Source of the DNA: Bolinopsis microptera
Taxonomy: Eukaryota > Ctenophora > Tentaculata > Lobata > Bolinopsidae
Direction of reading: 5' to 3'
DNA length: 64,000 nucleotides
Assembly (NCBI RefSeq): GCF_026151205.1
Contig: NC_087074.1
Location: 5,210,001-5,274,000 of the forward strand
The position numbers and the translations under genes were made by a program. Each line of letters starts with the position of its first letter. Positions within the stretch are counted from its first letter, which is position 1. The notes under the pieces were generated by a model, which searched no databases, was not told where the DNA came from, and worked only from the letters and a program-made list of their open reading frames with translations. Shown one piece after another: positions 47,266 through 60,700 of this stretch.

Positions 47266-49680
47266 ATGGTGGCCGAGGAGGCTCATTTTTAAAAATAAAA
47301 TAAAAAACCATTCTCACGTGGCCGAGGCCAGGAGGCTCATTCGGCCGAGGAGGATCATTTTTATGTGATTATATTAAATTCTGCGACAATCATAAATAAA
47401 ATTTAAAACTATGACATTGCAGAAATCCCTCGGTCAGATACATTACCCGTGGCTTACTGATCTCCGGTCCGTCCCTCAAATATAGAGTTTGTAGGTTTAC
47501 AACCTACCAGGACGCGCGCCGAGTTGGACTCGTCGACGGTCCTAATATATGGAACAGATATTTTACGAGTATCACCCTTTAAATATAGAGTCAGAGAGGG
47601 TTAATGGTGTATGGTGGCCGAGGGGGCTCATTTTTAAAAATAAAATAAAAAACCATACTCACTTGGCCGAGGAGGCTCATTCGGCCGAGGAGGATCATTT
47701 TTTGATACTGCTCGGCCATGGCCGAGGAGGCTCATTTTTCCGTCATATTGTTTGATACTCCTCGGTCAAATTTGGTCCATATCGTACTTCAAACAATTCC
47801 CTTTTCTGAGAGAATTGCGGACTTACTGCCTTTTATAAGGATCGATTTCAACCGATTCCTCTCTAGAAAGTCCATTTTTCCTCAGATAAAGTCAATACAG
47901 AAAATATAACATTTCTTTAATTGACGATGTCGATTCATCGCAGCTAGCTCGGCGAAGCACAGTAGCGCATTTCGCCGATCTAGCCGTGAGAAGCCTCATT
48001 GAGTGCGCGGCGCGGCACCGTAACGCATCGCGCTACAAAACATTGCATTTCGATATTCTTGAGCATATCTTTGTATATCTTTGCAATATAACTATGTGGG
48101 CCTCCTGTGCATTGCAAGTATGTAATATTGACGAAAAATGGATAATTTGTTGCTAAAAATGCCTATAACTTTTTGAATGTTGATCATTATGGAATAATTT
48201 TTACAGCATCGTATTCAGCTCGGTCAGACGCATTACTTTTTTATATCCTAGCCTATCATCACTCCTGGAGTAATGGATATTATATGTTTATTGCAATAAA
48301 TATAATAATCAATAAAATAGAATAGAATCTTGTCTTCTTTTCAGCTCACTTTTTTGTTTAACCATTAACGGGTAATACTCGTAAAATATTTGTCATACGT
48401 TGTATGACCCGCCGCGCACGAAGTGCGCGGCTCCCCCTGTATCGTCGAAAACGATACTATATTGCAAAGCGACAGTGGTATGGGGGTCACCGCGTGATAC
48501 AATAAAATATTTGTTCCATATATAGGACCGTCGACGAGTCCAACTCGGCGCGCGTCCTGGTAGGTTGTAAACCTACATGCTACAATCTTTTGTCTTCTGA
48601 AACCTTTACATTCAACATTTTCAACTTCATCATCAACTTCATCAATTTCATCGACGCATTAATTTGGGTAAAATATTTAAACATACAACATTAAAAGCAC
48701 CAAATTTTTCAAAAATTTTTTCAATAATTCACACAAAAAGTCAGGTTCAAAAATTTTGAAAATTAAATAACATTTCTTTAATTGACGATGTCAATTCATG
48801 GCAGCTCGGCGCGGCACAGTAGCGCATCTCGCCGATCTAGCCAGGAATTGAGGAATTCCAGCAAGATACGCGCCAAAAGACGCTGTGAGAAGCCTTATTA
48901 AGTGCGCGGCGCGGCACAGTAACGCATCGCGCTACAAACATTTCTTTAATGTTTAAATTTTGAAATATTAGTACCGCAAAATGTTTTGCTTGCTGAGCTG
49001 ATTACGACCACATAAAAATTGTTTTGATATGTGAATAAAACTGTAAAAGTTATAGGCCAAAATTATGAAAACTGCAAATAAAGTTTGGACTTATATCTAT
49101 CCAGAGCCCTTGCGCTTAACGGAAGATACTCGTAAAATATTTGTTCCGATTATATTAACGGGTGATACTCGTAATTAATATTTGTTCCAATTATTGTTGA
49201 CCGTCGACGAGTCCAACTCTGAACTCAGCGCTTAACGGGTGATACTCGTTAAATATCTGTTCCATATATTGACGTCGACGAGTCCAACTCGGCGCGCGTC
49301 CTGGTAGGTTGTAAACCTACAACTCAGCGCGCGCGCGTCCTGGAAGGTTATAAACCTACAAGTACAACCTTGCGCTTGCAGTGGCGCCCTCCTCCCGGCG
49401 GTAACTTGCGAAGCAATTGCGCACCCGCGGCCGCAGTAGTGCGCAAGCACATGGTTAGGTGAACCCAAAGAGAAGCGAGCCATATTACATATAATATACC
49501 AGCAAGCTCAGTATAGTAGTTCAGTGATCTTTGCGTGCGCTGCACAAGAGAAGTATACAACAACACAACCGCGCCTGCTTGAGACCTAATTCCTGCGTGA
49601 GACCTAATTTTTCCGTTCGACCTACTTACATCTTGGTGACAGTACGTTTGCCGTTGTCCAATACAATTATATTTAATAAC
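47266..49680. repeat. Field of short dispersed repeats
   Basis: Three interleaved families. (1) GGCCGAGGAGGCTCATTTTT, as a roughly 95-base direct repeat at 47268 and 47608. (2) The hairpin unit GGTGATACTCGTAAAATATT...GTCGACGAGTCCAACTCG...GGTAGGTTGTAAACCTAC at 47490-47585 (reverse), 48505-48580, 49116-49215 and 49225-49360, also at 16978 and 46985. (3) GTGCGCGGCGCGGCAC with flanks at 47925-48050 and 48765-48945. No gene is seen. Confidence 0.7.
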
Positions 49681-49682
49681 TT

Positions 49683-50073
49683 GCTCTAACCAGAGCCCTC
49701 TCGCGCTTGCAGTAGCGCGCGACCGCCACGCCGAAGGCTTGGGAAACAAGCACGTCCGGGTCACGCAGTACGCGTATACACATGGCTATGTGAATCTAAT
49801 ATCTATTCAAGATATCTGCAATAAGGGGTCGTTCAAGTATTACGTAATCGCGGCAAAAGTAGAAGGGGGTTTCCAAATGATTTATAAGCTAGTGCACAGT
49901 GTAATTTTGATTCACATAGCCATGCATGTCTACGCGTCTGCTTGACGCGCTACTGCAAGCGAGAGGGCTCTGGGCTCTGGTTAGAGCAATAATTTTGACA
50001 TAGATGTGTAAAACTAAAGCTGATTACGGAGGCAGGGGGAGGGTAAGATTATGAACGACCCCTAATAGTAATC
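49683..50073. mobile_element. Nested inverted-repeat elements
   Basis: GCTCTAACCAGAGCCCTCTC at 49683 recurs inverted near 49950-49990. A second family (GGGGTCGTTCAAGTATTACG at 49825, ending TGAACGACCCCT at 50073) is interrupted by that inverted piece, with TAATTTTGA repeated at the insertion. Same family as 31788-31940. Confidence 0.55.
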
Positions 50074-50444
50074 AGTTGGTAATGCTGTCAGTTGATCATA
50101 TCAATACAATGAGTGTGGATAGATTGTCAAAACTTGCAATTAACATATACAATATAATCAACTCTTTTTAATTCCGGGGAAGCATGAATATCAATTCACC
50201 CACCTCTTGGCTGTCCATGTTTTAAAAACGAAATGCAAAATTAAATAAATAAAACCAACGTCTTGCTCAGACGACTTAAAATTTATGTGAAAACTAATGA
50301 CTAAATTTAGGTGGTTTCTTAAATTAAACTATAAAAATGTACAAGAAATAACCCCAAGGTCAAAAACCGTCCTAATCCTTCCTTCAACAAGATTCCAAAA
50401 TGAGTGAAAGGATCTAAAGAGTGATGAGTTTTGATTGGCAGTTT

Positions 50445-51975
50445 CTAATTGTCATTGCAATTACGCTGTTTGCAGGGTATTGTGACTACTTCTACTTCAG
50501 CGCAATCAGCAACCTGAAAATGAAAAGACTTGAAGTAAAAAGCAAAGATTAACGATGAAAACGATATTTGAAATATCAAATATCTAAACTAACAATTAAA
50601 TAGAAATGGATTGTTATGCCCGCAGTGATAAAACATTAAAAAGAAATGTACCTTGGTGATGGTTGAAAAATATCCTCCTCCCGCGGGGAACTGTTGGCGG
50701 GACTTCTCTCTAGTACCTCTACACCTTAAAAAGTCTGTCACCACACATTCTCCGTAACTCCATCTTTCCCACTCGCAACCGCCTGAGGAGATAAGTGTAA
50801 CCAATGACAAAGCTTGATGCAGTGCACGTGGGTTACTGGGTAACCAATAACAGGGCTTGATGCAGTGCACGTGGTTCAGATCTAGCTAGCAGCGATATTG
50901 GATATGCTTAGTGATCGTTACACTGCAACTGTAAGTGTGTCAAACTCTTTGTTACTTAGTAAGAATACCTCGCTACGAAATCTTAAATTGAGCAAGAGGG
51001 TCTTGCATAGTCAATAGTTATTAGTAGGAAAAGTATGTGATGGTACTACAATGTTTTAAATAAATATAACAAGAATTGCAGCGAAACAGTGTTTAAAATC
51101 ACACTCACGGGTATCACACTGTTGTCCAACAATCATAGGATTACATTCGCAGTTTCCAGTATAAAGGTCACATTGGAAGTTTCTGGATCCTTCTGGATGG
51201 CAGTTACAATCTGGGGTGTATGGGAGTTATTTCTTGAAATTATAGACTAGATTTAAATAGTGGGAGGAGAGCGATCTGTCTCTTTTGAGACGTGACAGTA
51301 AGCTCTGATTTAATGGTCACTGCTGGCAGCTGATTGGTTAATTGTTGTACCAACTCTAGTATAATGAGGGCCGTTTCTAAGTGGACGACGATCTACCTGA
51401 GTTAAGCGATCTGAAGGAATCAACGAATGGCAAGAGAGACCTCCGTAAAAAGTGAGCACTTACCAACACACGACCGGGAATCAGGGTCCAGGTATTGGAG
51501 ATTTGGACAGCCGTCACAACGTCGGTCATCATACTTGTTCTGAGTGTACTTCTCTCGGAGACTGACGTTAAAGATCACCGCACAGTTACACTGTCCTGTC
51601 ATCTGGTCACATGACATGTCACCTGGTGCAATTCAAAACTATTGAACAGGGTCACTAATATAGTAGAAATGAGCAAATTCAATAATATACCCAACAAGTA
51701 CGCAGAATATATCCAGAGGGATAAAAAAGAAACCATTTCAATTCCAAATCTTAAATAATGTTCTGATCTAACTCACGATCTCGCTTTCTATTTTCGTTCA
51801 GAGTTGACTTATACGCCACACCGTAGGCGTTACAATCACATGGCTCGCACCCACTTCCTTGGCCTTCGTCGATACCATAGTGATCGGGAGCACAACGCGT
51901 GTACTTTCTGTCCACTGTTTTAGCAATAACAACCGGAGATACGATGCAGATTATGAGACTGAATAGGAGAAACAT
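50445..51975 (-). CDS. Small secreted protein: two laminin-type EGF modules plus a TSP1 module
   Basis: Five minus-strand exons join in phase: 51975-51777, 51622-51464, 51210-51109, 50782-50652 and 50513-50445, giving 219 residues. Residues 1-19 are a signal peptide (MFLLFSLIICIVSPVVIAK). A first laminin-EGF-like module contains CAPDHYGIDEG, CEPCDCNAYG and CDQMTGQCNC and ends CDGCPNLQYLD. A second is CNCHPEGSRNFQCDLYTGNC then ECNPMIVGQQC. The last two exons give a thrombospondin type 1 module: CEWERWSYGECV, RCRGTRE, DCAEVEVVTIPCKQRNC. There is no membrane segment, so it is probably an extracellular matrix or netrin/laminin-like small ligand. The combination is short for either family. Promoter not defined. 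The model depends on my splice choices, but all phases agree. Confidence 0.8.
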
Positions 51976-54773
51976 TTTGGAAAGTTTCGACTTTCAAGTC
52001 AGAAATAAAACTAGGGTTGATTTCTCGGGACTGTATTCACGAGGTTAACAGGAAAATGTAATCTGCAGAATCTGAGGAGCTAGAGTTATCACTGCAAATG
52101 TGAATTTTACCAGAACCGGAAAAGTTGTAGCGTTATATAATCTAGCAGGGTGGCAAGACAAAGCCCAGCTAGTATGAACCAGAAATCTGACGATTTATCT
52201 TAGATATTCTAATATTTATCTTACACATTCTGTATGTTAATACCTGAATTCACCCGAGCGTGCTAATCATCATCCGGATTCAGCAGAGGTTCATTAACAA
52301 CAATGCCGATAACATTGCCCAAGCGAGTGATTAGTGGACTTCTTACGATTATTATATCAATATGGTACAGAATATTGTCTCAGATGCTACGCTACTTGTA
52401 ATGAACCTCGGAAATTCCCATAATTTCCAGTCATTCTGTGCTTGAATGATTTTGTGTTTAACTTGAAGATAGGTTCACGTTGACGTGCTGTAGTGCGACA
52501 CGTACCCTAGTAGTAGTGCGACAGAGGATTTTCAAGGCCGACACTGTCGCACTACAATGCGCTACCTAAACTGGGAAATAATTCAGGATATTTTGTCGTA
52601 CTAGAGTACGCTACCTGGATCGTAGTGCGACACGTACTGTAGTGCGACAGAGGGTGTTTTTGTCGGGCTTCGCACTAGAATACGTGTCGCACTACAGTAC
52701 GATTACCGTTTCAGACGGTGGTCTATGGATCGTAAGGATGTATAATGAGCGGCAGAGTTTAACGATAATGAGCAGCGGACTCAGTGAGATTCGGATATGA
52801 TATATGAGGATGACGATCGGAGAACGAGGGAGTCTTAGGCCAGCACAGTCGATAGGGTTGTTCCAGTACTCAGGGGCCAGTAGGCAGGTTTCGACAGGCT
52901 ACGCCATGTTTTGATAAGCTTGCTACTGCTAGACGTAGTAATCCAGTAAGTTCTTTTCCTTAATTTGATGTGAGCATTTATTTAGCTGTCTTGCTTCTAA
53001 TTTAAGAGTTCAGACGTGAATTGACAATAAAGTTGTTTTCAAGTTTCTATACCAGTTTCCTATGTGGCTATAGTAATACGTCATTTCTACATAGGTTCAA
53101 CCAGACACGAGTACATCTTGCAGTTTTGTTGATAAGATTCCTCCTAAACTAGATTACAATTCCAAAGACCATCATGCGTGTTCGTTCTGGAGGTAAATTC
53201 ATTTTCTATTAGTCTCAGCATTTTAGATCTAAGAATAATAAAAAGGCAGTTGAACATCGTAGTTCCTTATTCTCAATTAATATCCATGATTGTACAAAAT
53301 TACGTTGTCGTTTTCCAGGTCACATATCCACGAGGATTCCTACTAATACCATGTTGTTACTTGCTATTGTCAATACCATTACCAGCTTGAACGGTCCAAG
53401 AAATATTGATTCTTCTTCGTCAGCCGAGGTAATTAGTTCAGTTACAACGTTTGCATAAAGTAGTAGATCTATTCCATTTTAATTGATTAATTGTTGTATT
53501 ATAGAGTAAGACTAAGATTTGACATTTCCTTTTATATTAATATTTACCCCTTGGTGCGGGTAAATTGTTTTCTCTCTAATTTAATGCCAAAAGTACAGTG
53601 GATGTTGGCTTAATATAAATGTAAAATATGAGTATATACTCACTGGACTTACTTTAATGAATGACTCCTCAAGACTCACAGCTAGGACGTAGTAGACACA
53701 TGGTAATGAGGTGAAATAATTAACTGTAAATTTACTTTATCTTAATTTGAACAAAGCAAAACACATTATTAGATAATTTGAGGTAAGGTTACTTTCAAAT
53801 CTCAGCACTTTTACAAATCCAACTTACTAAAAGCGCTCACCAGTATTTCTTCAATGTCACCGTGTTATTGAAATTATTCTAGTAGTATTAGGCTCACCTG
53901 AAACTCACTAATCGTACTCACTATTTGAATTGTGAGAAAGACATCGCCATAAAAACAAATAAATTCATTATTGTATTGGGTTTGTTATAATCAACATATT
54001 AAAGTGGAGTTGTGGCCAGCACAAACAAATGAACATTCATTTTACCAGCTTAACAGTTAAAATTCTAAGAATTTGTGCTTCGGACAATTTAAACTATTCA
54101 CCTGAAATCCTCATGCAATTTACGTTTCACGGCGCTTTTAAAATCTTGTAAGAGTTAATTAAAGAGCGCAACTTCAACAGGAAAAATGTAAGATCCAAGA
54201 ATTTCAAAACAAGCTTCAAATCGATTTCGAGGTAAAATCATCATTTTGCAAATCATAGGTTAACGGGTGATCATATCACTGATACCCGTTCAATAGCAAA
54301 TCAGGACAATATCTTGAACGTAAAACATCAATTTCAAAACATAAAACATTACCAATTAATCTCAAAAACAATAATTATTCGTCCCACAACTACACTTCAT
54401 CTAAAATTAAGAGATGACATTAACACTAAATTTCCAGCCTATCTAGCTTGTCATTGTCCTTTCTTGTTATACATTGTACATTATACATCTCTCAGAGCAT
54501 GTTATACATTGTACATTATACATCTCTCAGAGCATGTTATACATTGTACATTATACATCTCTCAGAGCATGTTATACATTGTACATTATACATCTCTCAA
54601 AGCATGTTATACATTGTACATTATACATCTCTCAGAGCATGTTAAATACATTCAAGTTAAAGGTCTGATCTCTACCCAATTTCTATCCATCTGCGCTGTC
54701 TCGTCTGATATAACTAATTTGTATTCTGTGGCCGATCATCCATGTTTCAGTTTAGTTTAGAGTCAGCAGAACT
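51976..54773. other. Gene-free stretch between the LamEGF/TSP1 gene and DOP1
   Basis: No exon recognised. 52480-52710 contains several direct and inverted copies of GTAGTGCGACACGTAC and the complement, forming a hairpin-rich repeat. The tandem repeat at 54467-54641 lies just beyond the DOP1 stop. Confidence 0.5.
54467..54641. repeat. 35-bp tandem repeat, five copies
   Basis: Unit starts TTATACATTGTACATTATAC and repeats at 54467, 54502, 54537, 54572 and 54607, with one G/A variant in the fourth copy. All three forward frames stay open through it because 35 is not a multiple of three; this is not coding evidence. Confidence 0.95.
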
Positions 54774-57700
54774 CTAGTTTAGGTCTAGGTATTCCAGATC
54801 GAGTGAATCTTCTAGCAGTTTGACAGTTGTTTCTTCTGTGATCTCCTTGTCTATCGTATTAAATAGACCATACTTAGCTAAACCTGTAAAACGAATTTGT
54901 TTAACCAATCAAAAATTTAAAACATTTGAGTTGAGACCGATAAAAAACAGTATAATTTGTCAAGGATTATGATAATGATGATATCTTTAAAGAGAAATGG
55001 AAAAATGAAACAGTTGAAAAAATTGAAAGAATTACCGGAATAGAAGGGTTGAAGGTCCCAGAAACTAGCAATATTAGGGTATGTTATGTAGGGCGCATTC
55101 CTTGTTCTCCTCAGCCTTTCTTCTTCTAACTCCATGACCTGAGAAGTTTTAGTTGGTTTGATCATAAAATTGAATTTGTACAAAATAAGTTAGTACCCGC
55201 GAAAGTGATTGAATAGGAGATAACATTTGAATCGAAAGTTTATATCAATCCCCAAAATATAGAATCCATAGAAGGGTTGAAAGTTCCCAATATGGAATTG
55301 AAGGGATGTCCGGATGTAGGTGGGTGACCGGGGCTGCTAAAAGATAGTCACGTACCATTTCATACTCCTCGCTGATCTCCCTTGACAAGGAAGCGAAGGT
55401 CTGGTCCACGAGGTCAGGCTGTTGGTCCAGTGGTCTGTCGCAAACAAACGACCAATGGTGAACCTAGGGAGCAGAGATGTGAGAAATGGTATGGCAGGAA
55501 TATAACATATCGTCTGGAATGATGTGCACAATTTTACAACGTGCTCTTTGTTAAAACTGTGTCGTACAGGACGAGTCCTACAGCCAGTACATATAATGTA
55601 CAGTTTCTTTAATTATTTAGGTGTGATATAAACCTGGAAGTCAGGGATCATGTGCGCTGGTAGGATAAGAGCCTGGTCCAACAGTTTACTGACTGACAGA
55701 TACATAGCCAGGATCTTGGGAGAGAAGTCTAGACTATCTTGAGACTTCTTCTTCTTGAGCGTATCCCTAAACTCAACCAGATTCCCGTATAATTCTGAAA
55801 TAAGGTTACATTTATTGATGTCCCTTCGGGTGAAGTTTAAGGAGAGAAAAAGGAAGCATTTTTAAGGCAAAATAGTCCCACGAAAACACCAATACAACAA
55901 AACCAAAGGCTTGAGAAATAAGCTCCTTACCATTGAGCATGATGGGCCAGAGTGGAGTGTAAGTTCCAGGGGACATCCTCAAAATAACGACTCTGAAACC
56001 GAGGAATACTTCCCTGATGACCTGAGGTGCTTGTCCGAGCTTCAGTGCCTCTACAAAGCACTCCTGTATCTTGGAGATGTACTTAGCGAACTGATTATAC
56101 TCACAACAGAACATAGTGAAGGATAGCCTCCTCAACAGTCTCGCTTTCTGTGTGTAAAACACTTCGTTAGAGCTGAACAGACCTCCAGTAGCTGTTGTAA
56201 CCCGGACCAGGAGATCCTGGAACAGCAAGTTATCATGTGCTATCAGGTGCTCCGTTATCACCTTCCATTGACACAGGGCTGTGGGCTCCATAACAAAGAA
56301 ATCTGGGTCCATCAGAGCTTCAAACAACTCCTTAGACCAAGCCTTCCTACAATACTGATAGTCAGTGATAGAGGAGAGAAGAGCCGCGCTGGCTTTAGAG
56401 TTGGGCATGTTGTGGTACGCGTGGTTACGGATGTAAACAGAAATCTTGGAGATAAGAGGAGAGAGGATGGCTATAGCTTTATCCTTCTCCTCTGATCCGT
56501 ACACCAGATCTATTATCTGGGAGAGGCACTCGTTGAGAACGTAGATTGCTTGCAGAGTGTACACGTTGTTGCCCTCGTAATTCTCCTCGTCGGAAGAGCT
56601 ATCCTCTGAGTCTTCTTTCTTTACGCTAACTAACTCGTTATACTCGGGCAGCACCTCAGATTTCCTGCTGAACCATGAGTTATGTGATAGAGACTTGCTA
56701 GCTATCTCAGTCGTCAGCTCAATCAGCTTGACAGTGACCTCCTGTAGCTCTCTCCTCGACTTGGTGTCGTCTAGTTGAGGACAGTTAGTCAGGTAGAGCT
56801 GAGGAATCCCACTGCTAGCAGAGTGACGGGGGGTTGGTTAGTGATAGTACAGGCTTCTCTGAGCAGATTCAGAAGATGAGGCCACGCTTTCTGCATCGTC
56901 TGTTTCTTAAGGTGTCTGAAGTACTCGAAGGTGAGGTGGACCAGTTCTGTTTCGAACGAGAACCCGAACTGTTCCCGTGAGTCTCTAGGATGAGAAGCAG
57001 CGGTGTTAAGGAGCTTCTGTGAGTTCTTCAAGACCACATCATACGTACACACAGTAATGTCCATGATAAGATCAATAAGAGCCAGCTGCTTCTTGCTGGG
57101 AGCAGATACAAGGTGTCCAGGTCTCCCAAATATCAGGTTCCTACGATTCAGATGCCACACTTCACAAAGAGAGCTGAGCATTGAGGCAGGGTATTTCTTG
57201 AAGAGAGGAGACACAAAGTTGAGGACCAGATTCCTGACATCCAGAGGTTTACCCCAGGGGTATAAGTTCTCTACCCTCTCCGAGTCCACCATCTTCCAGT
57301 TGATCCAGACATCCAGAAGAGTATCAAAACATTTGGGGATGAACTGGAGCATGTTGTGTTTAGCATCGTTAACAAACTCATACTCGGTATCACTAGCACT
57401 ACTCGCTGCTTCGTTACCCATGGAGAACAGCATGAGGAACCCAGATCTATTGGTCTCAGAGCTGGAAGACTGGACAATAGGAGCGTGGACCAGGATGAAG
57501 TGAACGACTGAGGTAAGGGACTCCAGTAGCAGCACTATCTGGTTAACTGGAACACACCCCACCACCGGGTTGGGAGTCTTGATGTTGTGGTACTCTTTAC
57601 TGAGCTGTCTGGTGTTGTGTAGGATCTGCTGGACTGTTACTTCTGATAGTTTCTTTATTAGAGGGGACTTGTAGTCGAAACAGGAGAAGATGGTGTCCAA

Positions 57701-60700
57701 CCATTTCTTGTGGATGAAGGTAACTCGTCGGGTGGTGAGAGCTACTAGCACGCAGTGTGCGAAGAGAGGTTGTCCTACCATTGGTAGGTTCTGGATATAC
57801 TTGGGGTTGTTGGAGGTCTCTACTTCCGAGTCCACCAGGTTCACTTTGGCAATGTGGGTATCCTGGCAGTTCATGTAGTAGTTCACGTACTTGTAGTCAA
57901 ACTCGTACTTAGAAAGTGGGCTAGCTAACTTTGAGGAGTCACCCCAACCTATAACATTCTCCAACCTCAGAATATTTTGAACCAGGACCAGTAGTTCAGA
58001 CTGGAACACTTTAGTCCACTCCAGAATCTCCAGGTCCTCCTGAACGATATAAGCAGCTTCAGTGTGAGCTACAATAGACCTCTGTAAAACGTACAATACA
58101 GACTCTTGGAGATGGCACCTATCAAACAAAGTCTCACAAGCCACCTTCCTCAGATCTCCGGGGAGAGAAACACACTTCTGAACTAGAGTGGAGAGGAACT
58201 CCACCGCCACAAGTCTAACCTCCCTGTTGCTCTCACACACACACTGGTTGATCCGCTTGTGATCGTATCTCGCCCTGCAGTACCACAAACACACTGTCAC
58301 TAATAATTCCAGGTAACTCTTGGAGATCTTTCGGAGTCTCTCAGCTACGGAGAGACGAGAGTCTAGTTTGGGGTCTTTCTCAGAGAGGGTGGTCATGAAG
58401 AAGGGATCTGCGTAGAGTTCGTCTCTGATGGACATGCGGTGTTTGTGGAATAGCTCGTACACTTCTTGGGAAAGGTATTTGCTTGTTGCGTTGAACTTTG
58501 CGTTGTGACAACTCCTGCGGTTACGATATTTAACGTGAATTTTAAGTGCATTTTAACATAACTTCCTTATGAATGGGCCATATTCTTGAACTCCGATAAG
58601 ATTATGAACCGACCATTATACACAAATACGCTGATTAAGAAACTTTAATATGATAATCAAGATATTGTCATAAATGAATCACCTGATAAAAGGGGTGGGG
58701 TCAGCCTGCATCATGGACAGGATGATCTGCCAGAGATATTTGCTCCTGTTAGTATCGTACTCCTGGGAGTAGAACAGTTCGTTCTGACAATCTGTCCTCT
58801 TCTTCTCCTCCTTAAGCTTCAAACTCTCATTGTCTCCCGTCATCTCACTCTCTGCTGTACTGTACTCCGCTTCACTGTCCTCGGAGAACACTGACAGTTT
58901 AGTGCGAGTGTTGAGCGAGTGTGCGTCCTCTGTCTCACCATGCGAGTGCAGTGACAGAGTGTCTTCAGGCTCCGGAGGAGTGTAGGTCTCGGGTAAGGCG
59001 AGCTTGCGCGCGCTGGATGGGTGGAGCAGTTGGATGAGGAGGGGGTCTAGGATCCTGTTGAGATCTCCGTAGTGGAAACATTGGGAGATCCAGGCTTTAG
59101 CAAGCAGTCTGGACTGATAGTCAGATCCTCCAAGGCACTCCAACAAGACTAATGTGGTCCTGCAAAATAGAGGGTTCAGAGATTGTACACGTGCAGAATT
59201 TGGAGGGTATGTTCAGAGCTTTAACTCTTCTCGTTTTTACATGATGAGCAGTATTAATTTTTTTTCTCCAGATCAAGATGTTTTGTATAATGTAATCTTA
59301 TTTGAATTAGGGTTACCAATAACCAAACTCCAAAGTCCAAAGTCGTGTAATGCGATTCGTGAAATAATCCTCTGTAATTTGCTATTATTTGCTATCCCTT
59401 ATTATTTGCTATTAGACCACCTCCACGTGTGCACTCTGCAGGTGCACAGGTTGCAGAGATAACTAATATCTTTCTTTCACCGCACTACCAGTGTAGCAGA
59501 TAACAGCTTTCATACTCAGCTCACTTGAGTAAGTTACTCTTTAATGGAAGGAAAGGTATTTCTTAATACATCAATATTAGAGTCATTGCGTTATATTTGA
59601 CCGTAGTAGCATTGACCAACACCAATAATGTCAGAGAAAGATGGTAGCGATCATTCAATTCCAGAGTGGCGTTGTTTGTGAAACTAAGTGGCATTGTTTG
59701 TGAAACTATATTAGCGAACGGAATGCATGAATGGAAATGAAAACACGTACAATCGTTTTCTTTCAGACACGACGTGACCCCTCTAATATCGGAGCGAACG
59801 AAACGGTCGGCTGACATCATTCTTCTTTGTGTACCATCACCGGATAAAACAATGTTAGTACATTAGAGGACACACACCAAAAATTACTCCTTTATCAACA
59901 AAACGGTTGATTGATGGACTGAAATGGTAGATAAAATCTAATGGAGCTAGCAGCCATTGTTCAAACCACGGTGACCATTGTACTCGACCCGTCTGGGGGA
60001 ATGCAATGGTCACGTGACCGATGTAAAACTTGTCACGTGATCAGCCTAGCACGGTTTAAAAGTCCGGGAGAGACGGCCAGGAATCAGTTTACTGCATCAT
60101 GATCTCTCAAACTGTTACCTTGATCCTGCTGATGGTGGTGCTGGAGATTAACAGCATGGTTGTTCAATACGACGGAACGGATTTAGGTGAGTTACTGTTG
60201 TGGAACTATTTGGCGGGTTAGATTAATTAGTTAGTTCTACCAGATACCTAGATCAAAATCTAAACTTTCAAAGTGTTCCACTTTAGTTTGGGGTTAATTT
60301 GTGTCCTTTTCCTCGAGTCTGGAGGACCTATGAACATTTTGATTTTAATGAAAACGTTAGGACTCAGACTCATAATCATAAGGCTAGAATTAGTATGCAA
60401 TGAGCGTTAACTTCCCCTGGAAGGAAGTTGCAAGAAGTTAAATGAGGAACTGAGATATTACGTTGCAGACCCTCATGAAACCCTCATGACCCAACACATT
60501 ATCTCCTCAGTTGATGGAAGCGAATTAGTAGCGGTGAAGAAGAGACAAGCCTTCAGACTGGGAAACAGGAACCAGGCCAGCAGACTTAGAGTATTTGGGA
60601 GCGGCAGTGGCACGACCCGGTCTGAGGACAGGGGACGACTTCTCTTTGGACCCGCTAAAAAGGTGATGAAGAAGGAACGCGTTTAGCAGGCCACTAAGCG

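Noticed and set aside
48505-49360. Hammerhead ribozyme in the GTCGACGAGTCC repeats
   Set aside because: GACGAGTCC...CTC looks similar, but the invariant CUGANGA and GAAA core bases are not present.
54314-54760. 148-residue frame with CYTLYIIHLSEHV repeats
   Set aside because: Generated by a 35-bp tandem repeat that is open in all frames; other frames give equally long repeats.
57003-57503. 166-residue plus-strand frame within DOP1
   Set aside because: Shadow of the DOP1 coding exon on the opposite strand.
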